From a virus: a stretch of DNA of 58,154 nucleotides. A program made the position numbers and the translations under genes. The stretch covers positions 1-58,154 of IMG/VR virus record IMGVR_UViG_3300046692_000249; one strand, given 5' to 3'. Of this stretch, positions 42,501 to 49,478 are shown piece by piece. Numbering within the stretch: position 1 is the stretch's first letter; every line of letters begins with the position of its first letter. The notes beneath the pieces were generated by a model. It searched no databases and had not been told where the DNA came from. It worked only from the letters and a program-made list of their open reading frames with translations.

Positions 42501-42897
42501 TATCATGGGCTTCTCGATGTCGAATAACGCGGTCGTGGAAGCGATCGAAGCGGCAAGCCTCGATAGGTCGAACGCCTACTGGACCGCGCTCATCAAGCGC
42601 CCGAAGCGCGGCAAGCAGGTAGGTCCGGACGAGATCGCCATGTATTGGCCCTACCTCGAGCGGGAAATCGACCTGCTCAAGCCGCCCGTCATCGTGCTGC
42701 TCGGCTCGCAGACCGTTCGCCACTTCATCCCGGACTTCAAGGGTAAGGCATCCGACGCGGCCGGCAAGGTGATCTATTCGAAGAAGTATGACGCCAACAT
42801 CGTGATCGGCTTCTCGCCCGGCGAAATCTACCACGACCCGGACAAGCAGCAGAACATGAACGAGGTGTTCGGCGCCGTTGCGGATTGCCTCGCATGA
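39529..42897 (+). CDS. dnaE: DNA polymerase III alpha fused to a UDG-like domain
   Basis: 1122 aa (GAGGATAA upstream). A C-family polymerase: N-terminal PHP domain, palm with LPDADLDF (Asp420, Asp422, Asp424), fingers, and an HhH segment near 870-900. The PHP domain lacks the usual metal ligands: the HxH pair and the His of TDH are replaced (LAARTDFS, TDTMSITG). From about residue 940 the OB fold and C terminus of bacterial DnaE are replaced by a uracil-DNA-glycosylase-superfamily domain (IADAPGNEED, NAYWTALIKRP, VLLGSQTVRHF), but the family-4 cluster cysteines and HPS motif are absent. So a phage replicase, probably not proofreading through PHP, with a UDG-like module of uncertain activity. 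Confidence 0.85.
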   Translation: MHSVLAARTDFSVGESILTTKRLIKNAVDVGAKAVAMTDTMSITGMIDFTNKAKAEKLKPIIGVRLRLVDNPTWRPGKDEKKKDMPRAYFLTLYALKEAGMKGIFRLLTLANSDDRFYYESKLGFEDLYAELRGLSANDVAIVLGDAHSVLEHPSANDIVDKLNTLVAHLYAPLIPIDTPYYGRLNNLALSQVVDNAVRPIVVRPAFYGQGEADTQEIMTAISENHKVTDGWFRSRHNRDMHVMGAPELVGEMKKAVAHLVKRGNDPTFVAAQFKRGLIATAELVDAVEYEWKKAEVSLPVMAPNEFAAVVEECKKGWKTRFDKPIFGHQPDAKELVEVYKPRLAYELETLKRLNFSGYFLLVQDVVQFAKSSGIMVGPGRGSVGGSLVAYLMGITECDPIRFGLLFERFINPERIDLPDADLDFMSERRHEVFEYLTKKYGEARVAGVNNYGTLGSASAIRDVGRVTNIPEKDYSVSKYVPKLHGQNVPLPEGRKQVAEIDAFALNYPTHWGIMERLEGTIRNFSQHAGGVIVGGVDIVDRAVIERRKDGNVVCWDKRIVEDQGLVKMDVLGLNTLDLMTLALDYIRENSGKRLDLNRIPLNDEKVLANFAKAHTTAIFQFESGGMRRLLKELGRDGSITFDDITAATALYRPGPMESGMMDSFYKRKQGDEDIEYDHPLMEPVLEETFGVIVYQEQVMKISQVIAGYSGAAADKLRKIMGKKLPEEMKKERKKFCDGCVATISCTEEWAGALFDKIEGFAGYGFNKSHSVEYTLISYQAMYLKTYHAAEFYAAALTVQKEEKLTGIIRDARMLGIEVSMPDINISTDRFEMATSVRLVMPLQRIKGLSEKATNAVLEARKAGGPFKDKNDFLSRVEKRVCNKRVQEALELVGAFARIEPGSVPANDPSRIKDQIELLPGLIASHVPIDHELNRDNDTKIALGEVVDDYRRAHGPTSGSVDGYPVKPFFGRSADFMIIADAPGNEEDTGGIMGFSMSNNAVVEAIEAASLDRSNAYWTALIKRPKRGKQVGPDEIAMYWPYLEREIDLLKPPVIVLLGSQTVRHFIPDFKGKASDAAGKVIYSKKYDANIVIGFSPGEIYHDPDKQQNMNEVFGAVADCLA

Positions 42898-43481
42898 AGC
42901 TGCTCAACTGGTTGAAGAAGGGCCTGGCGCGCAAGAGCAAGTTTCTTCAGCGCCAGGATGAGATCCGCAGCGGCGAGGTTAGCGCCGCTGAAACCCTCAA
43001 GCGGGTGCAGGAGACGGTGAGTCCCATCCCGCTGAGCTACGGCAGGATGTGGATCGATCCCGCATTAAGCAAGTATGATCAGGTCTTCACCTGGGAGGGC
43101 GAGCCTCTCACTGACACGCAGTATGGCTACAGGCCGGCGCCCGACCTATGGCAGGCTCGCGCGACTATTCCAAGCGTCATCGATGGAATGAAGGTCTTCG
43201 AGAAACATACGATCGAGGAGTGGAACGACATGACTGAAGATGAACGTCGGGAGGGAATCAAGGAGTGGAGGAAGGTTGCCTCGCTCGGCCGTATGGGCAT
43301 CGTCATGCCCGGTGACCCCTCGCCCGAGGAACAGCATATGGAGCGCATGAAGCACCGGGCTGAAACCAACCAGCTCGCGGCTGATATGGAAGCTCACAAG
43401 CGCAAGCTTTTGAAGGAGCTCGAGGAGGCTGCGAACCAGGAGCAGCACTACGAGGCCAATCCGACGTTCGGCGCTTTCTGA
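42894..43481 (+). CDS. hypothetical protein ending in TFGAF
   Basis: 195 aa from ATG 42894, overlapping the polymerase stop (ATGA). N-terminal basic amphipathic helix (LLNWLKKGLARKSKF), a central beta region, and a long charged helix ending ANPTFGAF. The last residues match the [LT][FY]G[AR]F motif of two other phage proteins. Tight coupling to the polymerase suggests a replisome accessory protein; not recognised. Confidence 0.6.
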   Translation: MKLLNWLKKGLARKSKFLQRQDEIRSGEVSAAETLKRVQETVSPIPLSYGRMWIDPALSKYDQVFTWEGEPLTDTQYGYRPAPDLWQARATIPSVIDGMKVFEKHTIEEWNDMTEDERREGIKEWRKVASLGRMGIVMPGDPSPEEQHMERMKHRAETNQLAADMEAHKRKLLKELEEAANQEQHYEANPTFGAF

Positions 43482-43483
43482 TC

Positions 43484-43512
43484 GACGCAGCCCGAGCGTC
43501 AGAGCGCTATAA
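43484..43512 (+). promoter_or_regulatory. CGCTATAA promoter, copy 6
   Basis: GACGCAGCCC block, then CGCTATAA at 43505-43512, 30 nt before the next gene. Confidence 0.6.
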
Positions 43513-43541
43513 CTTCTATATCTCAAACAGAGGAATGACAC

Positions 43542-44117
43542 ATGACTACCCCGACGACGGCAGACGCCGCGACCGTGTCGACGACCTACCAGGTCCGCGA
43601 TTTCGTTGATGCCGCGCAGCTAAAGCGCGACCTCGCCTATTCCCCGAATAACCTGACCGACGCCATGATGCAGCAGGCGTCCATGTTCTCCCATTATGGG
43701 ATCCTGGCAGCCGACGCCGCGCGCCAGGTGGACGTGGTCAAGATGCTCCTCGAAAACACCGAGGCGGCCGTCCAGCAGATCATCCGCGATGAACTCGCGA
43801 GCTCCGGCGAGAAGGTTACGGAAAGCATGGTCGCTGCCAAGGTTGCGCGCCATACCCGCACGATCTCGATGAAGAAGGCGCTGAACGAAGCCAAGCGCGT
43901 CGAGTCCATCTGCAAGACCGCGGTCGAAGCCTTCCGGCATCGTCGTGACATGCTGGTTCAGCAGGGCCTGATCTCCCGCGAGGAGATGAAGGGCGAGCTG
44001 ACCATCCGCGAACGCAACGCCCGCGAAGATGCTCTGGAGTCCACCAGGGCGCTCGCGCTCGACCGGGCAGCCCGTCGCAATGCTGCGAATGCTGCCGCAG
44101 AAACTTCTGCAAATTAA
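43542..44117 (+). CDS. hypothetical helical protein upstream of SSB
   Basis: 191 aa, GAGGA upstream. Entirely alpha-helical, with coiled-coil segments at about 75-105 and 115-165. It lies ahead of the SSB gene, where T4-like phages place recombination mediators, but no sequence feature shows that. Function unknown. Confidence 0.6.
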   Translation: MTTPTTADAATVSTTYQVRDFVDAAQLKRDLAYSPNNLTDAMMQQASMFSHYGILAADAARQVDVVKMLLENTEAAVQQIIRDELASSGEKVTESMVAAKVARHTRTISMKKALNEAKRVESICKTAVEAFRHRRDMLVQQGLISREEMKGELTIRERNAREDALESTRALALDRAARRNAANAAAETSAN

Positions 44118-44118
44118 G

Positions 44119-44145
44119 TGCAATCCCTCGTCATTTGCGTTATAA
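44119..44145 (+). promoter_or_regulatory. CGCTATAA-like promoter, copy 7
   Basis: GTGCAATCCC block, 10 nt, then CGTTATAA at 44138-44145, immediately followed by operator copy 14. Confidence 0.6.
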
Positions 44146-44147
44146 AG

Positions 44148-44165
44148 TAAGTAAGCACTTACTTA
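44148..44165. promoter_or_regulatory. operator-like dyad, copy 14
   Basis: TAAGTAA-GCAC-TTACTTA, perfect arms, starting 3 nt after the TATAA box, so it would cover the transcription start. Confidence 0.82.
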
Positions 44166-44194
44166 GTGTGACGCCTCTTCAAAGGAAGATCCTC

Positions 44195-44458
44195 ATGGAA
44201 GCAATCATCGCATACCTGCGCAAGATCGTTGGTCTGGAACTGACCATCGACCGTGTTGTCTCTCGTCAGTCCAAGGTCGTTCGTGACCTCGAGACTCTCG
44301 AAAAGGTCCACAAGGTTAAGGCTGACAAGGCAGACAAGAAGGCAACGGCCGCATGGAAGCGCGCCGAAGCTGCACGCCTGGAAGCCGCTGACGCAGCCGA
44401 ACTCTCGAACAACTGGAAGAATTCCGGACTGATCCGGCCGGCCCGCAAGGCCGCCTGA
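44195..44458 (+). CDS. small coiled-coil protein
   Basis: 87 aa from ATG 44195 (AAAGGA upstream); an earlier start would span the operator. N-terminal amphipathic helix, then a long Lys/Ala/Glu coiled coil (residues 25-72). No family recognised. It lies directly ahead of the SSB promoter. Confidence 0.6.
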   Translation: MEAIIAYLRKIVGLELTIDRVVSRQSKVVRDLETLEKVHKVKADKADKKATAAWKRAEAARLEAADAAELSNNWKNSGLIRPARKAA

Positions 44459-44472
44459 TCCGACGGGAATGC

Positions 44473-44500
44473 ATGCGATCCCATCAAGTGATCGCTATAA
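44473..44500 (+). promoter_or_regulatory. CGCTATAA promoter, copy 8
   Basis: GCATGCGATCCC block, 10 nt, then CGCTATAA at 44493-44500, driving the SSB gene. Confidence 0.62.
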
Positions 44501-44502
44501 GT

Positions 44503-44527
44503 AGATAGCTAATTAGCTAGATAGCTA
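44503..44527. promoter_or_regulatory. variant palindrome in the SSB leader
   Basis: AGATAGCTAATTAGCTAGATAGCT: the core TAGCTAATTAGCTA is a perfect 14-bp palindrome, with a further partial AGATAGCT copy. It takes the place where other promoters have the TAAGTAA dyad, but its sequence differs. Confidence 0.5.
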
Positions 44528-44540
44528 TGCCGCAAGTCTC

Positions 44541-44566
44541 AAAGCACAAAGCACGAAGCACGAAGG
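44541..44566 (+). repeat. tandem 7-nt repeats in the SSB leader
   Basis: AAAGCAC, AAAGCAC, GAAGCAC, then a partial GAAG, ending at the ribosome-binding site. Unstructured A-rich repeats upstream of gene 32 are where T4 SSB represses its own translation; this may be an analogue. Confidence 0.5.
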
Positions 44567-44576
44567 AATAAAGCAT

Positions 44577-45650
44577 ATGGCGCTTAACCCCGAACTGAAG
44601 AAGATGGTCTCCGCTGCCAAGAACAAGTATTCTGGCGGAAGCGGCAAGACCGTAAAGCCCAAGGACGGTCGCAACACCTACCGTATCCTGGCCCCGACCT
44701 CCGCCCAGGCTCCCTGGGTTCCGGCTTCCGGCCAGTATTGGGCCGATCTCGGCGTTCACTGGATCAAGGCAGACAAGAACGGCAAGCCGCTCGTCGTCGT
44801 TGGCGACTGCGACACCGTTTACCAGCAGCCTTCGCCGCTGAATACGGCGATCGAAATGGCAATCGCCTCGGCAATGGATGAGGACTCGAAGGAGCTCTAC
44901 AACGAGTGGAAGGCCAAGAAGTCGGTTCTCCTCTGCGCTGTCGATTTCTCGGGCAACCTCGACGAAGTTGTTCCGCTCGAACTGACCGGCACGACCTTCG
45001 GTAAGGTCGCGGATCTCATCAACGTCTACGACGACGCTGGTAAGGACATCACCGACCCGCTGACCGGCGTCAACATCATCATCACGAAGACCGGCAAGGG
45101 TCTGAATACCAAGTATGACGTGATGGTCGATCCGGCGCCTGCCAAGCCGCTCAGCGCCGACATTCTGACCCGCACTCCGGACCTGCACGCCTTCATCGCG
45201 CAGAACTTCTTCCGCGGTGAGGAACAGAAGGCGCTGAACTGCATCGCACAGATCGCAGGCATCGCTGTTCCGGCGCTGACTGGTCCGTCTGGCCCGGCTG
45301 GTGTTCGCACCCCGACTGCAGCACTCGCCTCCTCGGCCGCTTCGGTCGCCGGCGCGAGCGTCGACAACTCCGCGGCTATCGCTGCTGAAGCCGCCCGCAA
45401 GGCAGCTGCAGAACAGGCTGCCGCGGCACAGGCCGCAGCCGCTGCCCAGCAGGCAGCACCGGTCGAAGATCCGCTCGCTGCAAAGCGCGCAGAGATCCTG
45501 CGTCGCCAGCAGGAAGCAGAGGCTGAGCTTGCCGCTCTGTCCGCTGAACCGGCACCGGCTGCCGCAGCCGCAACGCCGGCCGCTGGCATCTCCTCGCTGC
45601 CTGTTTCCGAACAGGACGCGATCCTCGCTGAACTCGATAACCTCGTGTGA
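44577..45650 (+). CDS. gp32-like ssDNA-binding protein
   Basis: 357 aa, AAGGA upstream. Residues 1-210 resemble T4 gp32-type SSB of phages: N-terminal basic YSGGSGKTVKPKDGRNTYRIL, then the OB-fold core ending NTKYDVMVDP. Residues 240-340 are an Ala-rich linker, and the C terminus (AILAELDNLV) is acidic and hydrophobic, as used for protein docking. It would coat the single strands made by helicase, FEN and SbcCD, and it lies in a cluster with flap nuclease and RecA. Confidence 0.78.
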   Translation: MALNPELKKMVSAAKNKYSGGSGKTVKPKDGRNTYRILAPTSAQAPWVPASGQYWADLGVHWIKADKNGKPLVVVGDCDTVYQQPSPLNTAIEMAIASAMDEDSKELYNEWKAKKSVLLCAVDFSGNLDEVVPLELTGTTFGKVADLINVYDDAGKDITDPLTGVNIIITKTGKGLNTKYDVMVDPAPAKPLSADILTRTPDLHAFIAQNFFRGEEQKALNCIAQIAGIAVPALTGPSGPAGVRTPTAALASSAASVAGASVDNSAAIAAEAARKAAAEQAAAAQAAAAAQQAAPVEDPLAAKRAEILRRQQEAEAELAALSAEPAPAAAAATPAAGISSLPVSEQDAILAELDNLV

Positions 45651-45659
45651 AGCTCCCCG

Positions 45660-45710
45660 CCAGGCAGTCTCCCCTCCCCTGCCTGGTCGCCTCATCGTCG
45701 CGGATGAGGC
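45660..45710 (+). other. two tandem hairpins after SSB
   Basis: CCAGGCAG/CTGCCTGG (45660-45686) and GCCTCATC/GATGAGGC (45689-45710), both perfect 8-bp stems, followed at once by a terminator-type hairpin. They may stabilise the SSB mRNA end. Confidence 0.7.
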
Positions 45711-45713
45711 TTA

Positions 45714-45757
45714 GCGACGACGCCGATCCCTGCCCCGGCGTCGTCGCCTTTCCTTTT
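45714..45757 (+). terminator. intrinsic terminator after SSB
   Basis: 12-bp perfect stem (45714-45725 with 45736-45747), 10-nt loop, then CTTTCCTTTT. Third of three hairpins in 100 nt. Confidence 0.75.
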
Positions 45758-45768
45758 GAGAGGCTTTC

Positions 45769-46722
45769 ATGTCCAAGAATTACATGCTGATCGACGGCAA
45801 CTCGCTCGGTCACTTCTACAACAACGCCAAGCCGCTCCATATCGGCGAAGTCCAGGTGCAAGCCATTTTCGGCTTCCTGAAGGGTCTGCGCGAGCAGATC
45901 GCCATGTTTCAGAATTATCAGCCGGTCGTCCTCTGGGATGGCGCGTCGTGGCGCAAGCTCATGTTCGCTGCCTACAAGGACAACCGCGAGAAGCGCGAAA
46001 CCAAGAACGAGATCAAGGTCCAGGACCAGAAGGACGCCTACAAGAAGCAGCAGCCTTATATTCGCAAGGCGCTGCGCTTCCTCGGCGTGCCCCAGGTTAT
46101 AGCGCTCAACATGGAAGCCGACGATCTCGGTGCGATCCTGACCGACCGCTACACCAAGAACGGCGCCAACATCATCCTCCTCACCGGCGACAAGGATTGG
46201 CTGCAGCTCGTCGGCCCCGGCGTCGTCTGGCGCGACTTCGCAAATCAGCGCCTGGTCACGCAGAAGGACTTCAAGGAATTCACCGGCGTCGACACGATCC
46301 GGCAGTTCGTCGAGGTCAAGGCGCTCGCCGGTGATATGGGCGACAACGTCGCTGGTGTCGGTGGTATCGGCCAGAAGGGCGCTGTCGATTTCATCAATCA
46401 GTATGGGTCGGTCTCGGCATTCACCAATGCCTGCATCCTCGAAAAGAGCATCGATGTCGCAAAGCTGCCCAAGAAGTATCGGGCGCTTGTCGATGACGAG
46501 GACAAGGCCATCACGTTTTCCCGCAACATCGATCTCATGGATCTTCGGACAACGGCGCGTCCCGCGCCCCAGGCGCTCGAGGTCGATAAGGGCGATCCCA
46601 GCAAGGAGAAGTTCCAGCAGTTCTGTGAGCTCCTCCTCTTCAAGTCGATCCTGAAGGATTTCGACAGCTGGATCTCCGTCTTCCCGGCTTTCCGTGAGCT
46701 GCCGCAGGCGCTTGCAGCCTAA
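45769..46722 (+). CDS. 5'-3' exonuclease / flap endonuclease
   Basis: 317 aa. PIN/FEN fold: N-terminal LIDGNSLGH (acidic metal site), MEADDLGAIL and GDKDWLQL metal clusters, then a helix-hairpin-helix GDNVAGVGGIGQKG. This matches T4 RNase H and T5 exonuclease. It would remove RNA primers and flaps; RecA and SSB are its neighbours. Confidence 0.85.
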   Translation: MSKNYMLIDGNSLGHFYNNAKPLHIGEVQVQAIFGFLKGLREQIAMFQNYQPVVLWDGASWRKLMFAAYKDNREKRETKNEIKVQDQKDAYKKQQPYIRKALRFLGVPQVIALNMEADDLGAILTDRYTKNGANIILLTGDKDWLQLVGPGVVWRDFANQRLVTQKDFKEFTGVDTIRQFVEVKALAGDMGDNVAGVGGIGQKGAVDFINQYGSVSAFTNACILEKSIDVAKLPKKYRALVDDEDKAITFSRNIDLMDLRTTARPAPQALEVDKGDPSKEKFQQFCELLLFKSILKDFDSWISVFPAFRELPQALAA

Positions 46723-46741
46723 TCAACACGAAGGAGTAAAT

Positions 46742-47878
46742 ATGAGCAGTCCTGCAGATATCATGAAGGCTCTGACCGGCGTCATTGGGGCAAACGATCC
46801 CGAAGCGACCGTCACCGCCTATCTGGACAGCGGCTTCCCGCCGCTGAATAACGCATCGAGCTCCGATTGGGATGATTGCTTCCCGGTCGGGCGCGTGATC
46901 GAAGTCGCCGGCCCGCCGTCATCCGGTAAGACCGCGATCGCGACGAAGGCAATGGCAGCGGCCCAGGCTTTGGGTGGCGTTGCAGCGTTCCTCGACTACG
47001 AGCGCTCCTTCTCGCTGAAGCTGGCGCCGAACCTCGGCCTCGATACCACGCCCGGCCGGTTCGTCTACAAGAAGCCGGAAACCTTCGAAGACGGCGTTGC
47101 GATGTTCCACCTGATGGTGGAAACCATTCGCGAAAAGAAGCTCATTAAGGCTGATGCGCCGATCTGCGTCGTCTTCGACAGTCTCGCGGCCATGACGCCG
47201 CAGTCGACGCTCTACGACTCCAAGGGCAAGCGTCGTGCTCCGGGCGACCGCAACATGAACGACAACACGGCGCTCGCCCGCGCGACCTCGAACCACTTCG
47301 CCGGCATCGCCCAGATCGCCGAGAAGTATAACGTCTGCGTCATCTTCCTGAACCAGATGCGCACCAAGATCGGCGTCATGTTCGGCGATCCGCGCAAGAC
47401 GACGGGCGGCGACACGCCTGAATTCTACTTCTCGCAGCGCCTCTGGCTCACCTCGAGCAAGATCGTGGACGAGAAGACGAAGGAAGTCATCGGCATGGAA
47501 GTGTCCGGTATCTTCATGAAGAACAAGGTTTCACGGCCGTTCGTGAAGTCCAAGTGGCGCTTCATGTTCCAGGCCGACGGCACCGGGCGTTTTGACCGTG
47601 AACGTTCGCTGGTCGAATTCCTCAACGAGCGCAAGCTCCTGATCGATATCGATCCGGCGACCGGCAAGGAGACCAAGAAGGGCTACTTCATGTGGGAAGG
47701 CAAGCAGTTGACCCGTGAAGGCATCGCGCGCGCCGTCGAGGCCGAAGGCGATGTCGGCTTCAACAAGCTGAAGGCTTTGCTGCCGGCCAAGTATGTCGCA
47801 CCGGTCGTCGCCGAGGCTGAGCTCGATGAGGTTGCCGCGACCGTCGGTGATGTCGAAGATTCTGCGGTCGCGGCTTAA
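46742..47878 (+). CDS. RecA/UvsX-like recombinase
   Basis: 378 aa from ATG 46742 (AAGGAG upstream). Walker A GPPSSGKT (Lys63), Walker B VVFDSLAAM, and the RecA motif LNQMRTKIGVMFG with the GG...T pattern. It would drive strand exchange and recombination-dependent replication. The C terminus is acidic, as in UvsX. Confidence 0.85.
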   Translation: MSSPADIMKALTGVIGANDPEATVTAYLDSGFPPLNNASSSDWDDCFPVGRVIEVAGPPSSGKTAIATKAMAAAQALGGVAAFLDYERSFSLKLAPNLGLDTTPGRFVYKKPETFEDGVAMFHLMVETIREKKLIKADAPICVVFDSLAAMTPQSTLYDSKGKRRAPGDRNMNDNTALARATSNHFAGIAQIAEKYNVCVIFLNQMRTKIGVMFGDPRKTTGGDTPEFYFSQRLWLTSSKIVDEKTKEVIGMEVSGIFMKNKVSRPFVKSKWRFMFQADGTGRFDRERSLVEFLNERKLLIDIDPATGKETKKGYFMWEGKQLTREGIARAVEAEGDVGFNKLKALLPAKYVAPVVAEAELDEVAATVGDVEDSAVAA

Positions 47879-47903
47879 AATTCCACCCGCAAAGCGTTAG
47901 GTA

Positions 47904-47941
47904 AGATCACCTCTTCAATTCTGAAGGGGTGATCTCATTTT
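47904..47941 (+). terminator. intrinsic terminator after RecA
   Basis: AGATCACC (47904-47911) pairs with GGTGATCT (47928-47935), with inner TTCA/TGAA pairs, then CATTTT. Confidence 0.7.
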
Positions 47942-47951
47942 CGGAGGATAC

Positions 47952-48458
47952 ATGAAGTTCTTTAATTTTCAGTGGGGCAAGCCGCAGCTCTTCTATCGGA
48001 CCACTGCTGGTGAACGGAAGACGCTCAACACCCCTCTTCCGATTTTGGTCGGAGTGCCGGACGAGGCCAAAGAGGGTGACGCATATGCCGTTTTTCACAA
48101 ATACTTAGGGCCGTGGGTATCCACGACGATCTCGGATAGGGATTTCAATCAAATTGAAAGCTACATTACTGCCAATTCGGCGACTGGCGGTCAGAGTAAG
48201 CTGGCAAAGGTTATTGGAGCAGCTCAAGAGGAGCTGGGATCAATTAAAATCCAGTCCATTGTGGCTTGGCATAAGCCCCATGATAACGACAGCGACGAGC
48301 ATATCCCGGTGGTCAGGCTTCGGATCTTGGCGCACGAAGCCGACCGAGTTCGTGTTCTGAATGTTAGGGGCGACGAATACGGAAACGAAGACAAAGACAA
48401 AGGCGTCATCGTTGATGATCCCTTAGATCTCGCAGAGGCTATTGCAGATCTCTTTTGA
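47952..48458 (+). CDS. hypothetical protein, lower G+C
   Basis: 168 aa, GGAGG upstream. Visibly A+T-richer than its neighbours, especially in its first third, with a start right behind a terminator and a promoter behind it: possible recent acquisition. N-terminal beta strands (FFNFQWGKPQLFY), acidic C terminus (DDPLDLAEAIADLF). No family recognised. Confidence 0.6.
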   Translation: MKFFNFQWGKPQLFYRTTAGERKTLNTPLPILVGVPDEAKEGDAYAVFHKYLGPWVSTTISDRDFNQIESYITANSATGGQSKLAKVIGAAQEELGSIKIQSIVAWHKPHDNDSDEHIPVVRLRILAHEADRVRVLNVRGDEYGNEDKDKGVIVDDPLDLAEAIADLF

Positions 48459-48463
48459 CATCT

Positions 48464-48491
48464 CTGCGTTCCCTTGCCCAGCTCGCTATAA
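48464..48491 (+). promoter_or_regulatory. CGCTATAA promoter, copy 9
   Basis: CTGCGTTCCC block, 10 nt, then CGCTATAA at 48484-48491. Confidence 0.62.
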
Positions 48492-48524
48492 GTAGATCGT
48501 AAACTCTAGCAAGCTGGGCACAGA

Positions 48525-49070
48525 ATGAAGGTAATTTCCATCTGGCAGCCCTTCGCCTCTTTAGCGGTGAAGGGCTTTAAAACTTTTGAAACACGCACCT
48601 GGCCTGCGCCGGCTTCGATCATTGGTCAAACGATTGGTATTGCGTCCACCAAGGGACTGAAGCCTGTGCAGCGCGCCTATTTCGACGACGAACGCTTCAG
48701 GCGGTTCTACGCCGGAACCGGAATGCCGCCTCTCGATGAATTGCCGTGCGGCTATCTGCTCGGCACCGTGACGATCGATGAAAGCATCCTCATGACTGAG
48801 GAATTCATGGACGAGGTATCGGACGAGGAAAAGGCATACGGTCATTGGGAGCTCGGCAACTACGCCTGGCGCCTGGAACCGCGCATTTCGCTTGAGCATC
48901 CGATTCCGATTAGAGGCGCACAGGGGCTCTACGAATGGAATGGAGTTCTTCCCGATGGTAGCGAGACGCAAGTTTCCGAAACCCCCTCAGCGCAAGTGGC
49001 CCAAGAAGGGCATCTTATGGACGTTCAAGCGCGGTCGCGCAGTGATCGGCCACGGCTGCGCATTGTCTAG
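48525..49070 (+). CDS. ASCH-domain protein
   Basis: 181 aa. Residues 1-145 fit the ASCH (PUA-like) fold: N-terminal ISIWQPFASLAVKGFKTFETRTW, the signature strand and ET-R motif, then LLGTVTI and an aromatic YAWRL end. ASCH domains bind RNA or modified nucleic acids. The last 35 residues are unlike ASCH and overlap the next gene in another frame, so they may be extra. Confidence 0.72.
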   Translation: MKVISIWQPFASLAVKGFKTFETRTWPAPASIIGQTIGIASTKGLKPVQRAYFDDERFRRFYAGTGMPPLDELPCGYLLGTVTIDESILMTEEFMDEVSDEEKAYGHWELGNYAWRLEPRISLEHPIPIRGAQGLYEWNGVLPDGSETQVSETPSAQVAQEGHLMDVQARSRSDRPRLRIV

Positions 49071-49392
49071 TGGCGATCTGGTCTACGTCGCGCGTCGTTG
49101 GCGCGGCGAGATCTGGTGCGGCGGGGAGGCTTCCATCTCCGCTGCAGCCGCGGCCGGCAAGGACGGCTGGGCACTCGATCATGACCACGTCCTCGAGCTC
49201 CGGCTCAAGAAGGTGAAATACGTGGTCTTCCAGGAGCGGGAGCGCGACGGCGGCCGCTACATCACCACCCTCGAAGCATTCACCGATCCTTCGACCCATC
49301 AGATGATGAACTACAAGGCTCGCGGTGGTGAGCTCCAGCACTACGTCAACATGAAGCACTTCCGTATCGAGCCCGGCAAGGTGAAGTTCTAA
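48955..49392 (+). CDS. hypothetical protein overlapping the ASCH gene
   Basis: 145 aa from ATG 48955 (GGAG about 9 nt upstream), overlapping the ASCH gene by 116 nt in another frame. Basic N terminus (RRKFPKPPQRKWPKK), then a beta-rich body (LRLKKVKYVVFQERE). Function unknown. The long overlap is unusual for this compact phage and may reflect a mutation near the ASCH 3' end or a later start. Confidence 0.55.
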   Translation: MVARRKFPKPPQRKWPKKGILWTFKRGRAVIGHGCALSSGDLVYVARRWRGEIWCGGEASISAAAAAGKDGWALDHDHVLELRLKKVKYVVFQERERDGGRYITTLEAFTDPSTHQMMNYKARGGELQHYVNMKHFRIEPGKVKF

Positions 49393-49409
49393 AAGTCCCG
49401 CGCAGAACC

Positions 49410-49439
49410 TGACGCATCCCAATGCGTGCTTCGCTATAA
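49410..49439 (+). promoter_or_regulatory. CGCTATAA promoter, copy 10
   Basis: TGACGCATCCC block, 11 nt, then CGCTATAA at 49432-49439; operator copy 15 follows 10 nt downstream. Confidence 0.62.
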
Positions 49440-49448
49440 GCAGAGCAA

Positions 49449-49466
49449 TAAGTAATTGATTACTTA
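49449..49466. promoter_or_regulatory. operator-like dyad, copy 15
   Basis: TAAGTAA-TTGA-TTACTTA, perfect arms, 12 nt before the SbcD-like gene. Confidence 0.8.
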
Positions 49467-49478
49467 AACGAGGTTACA

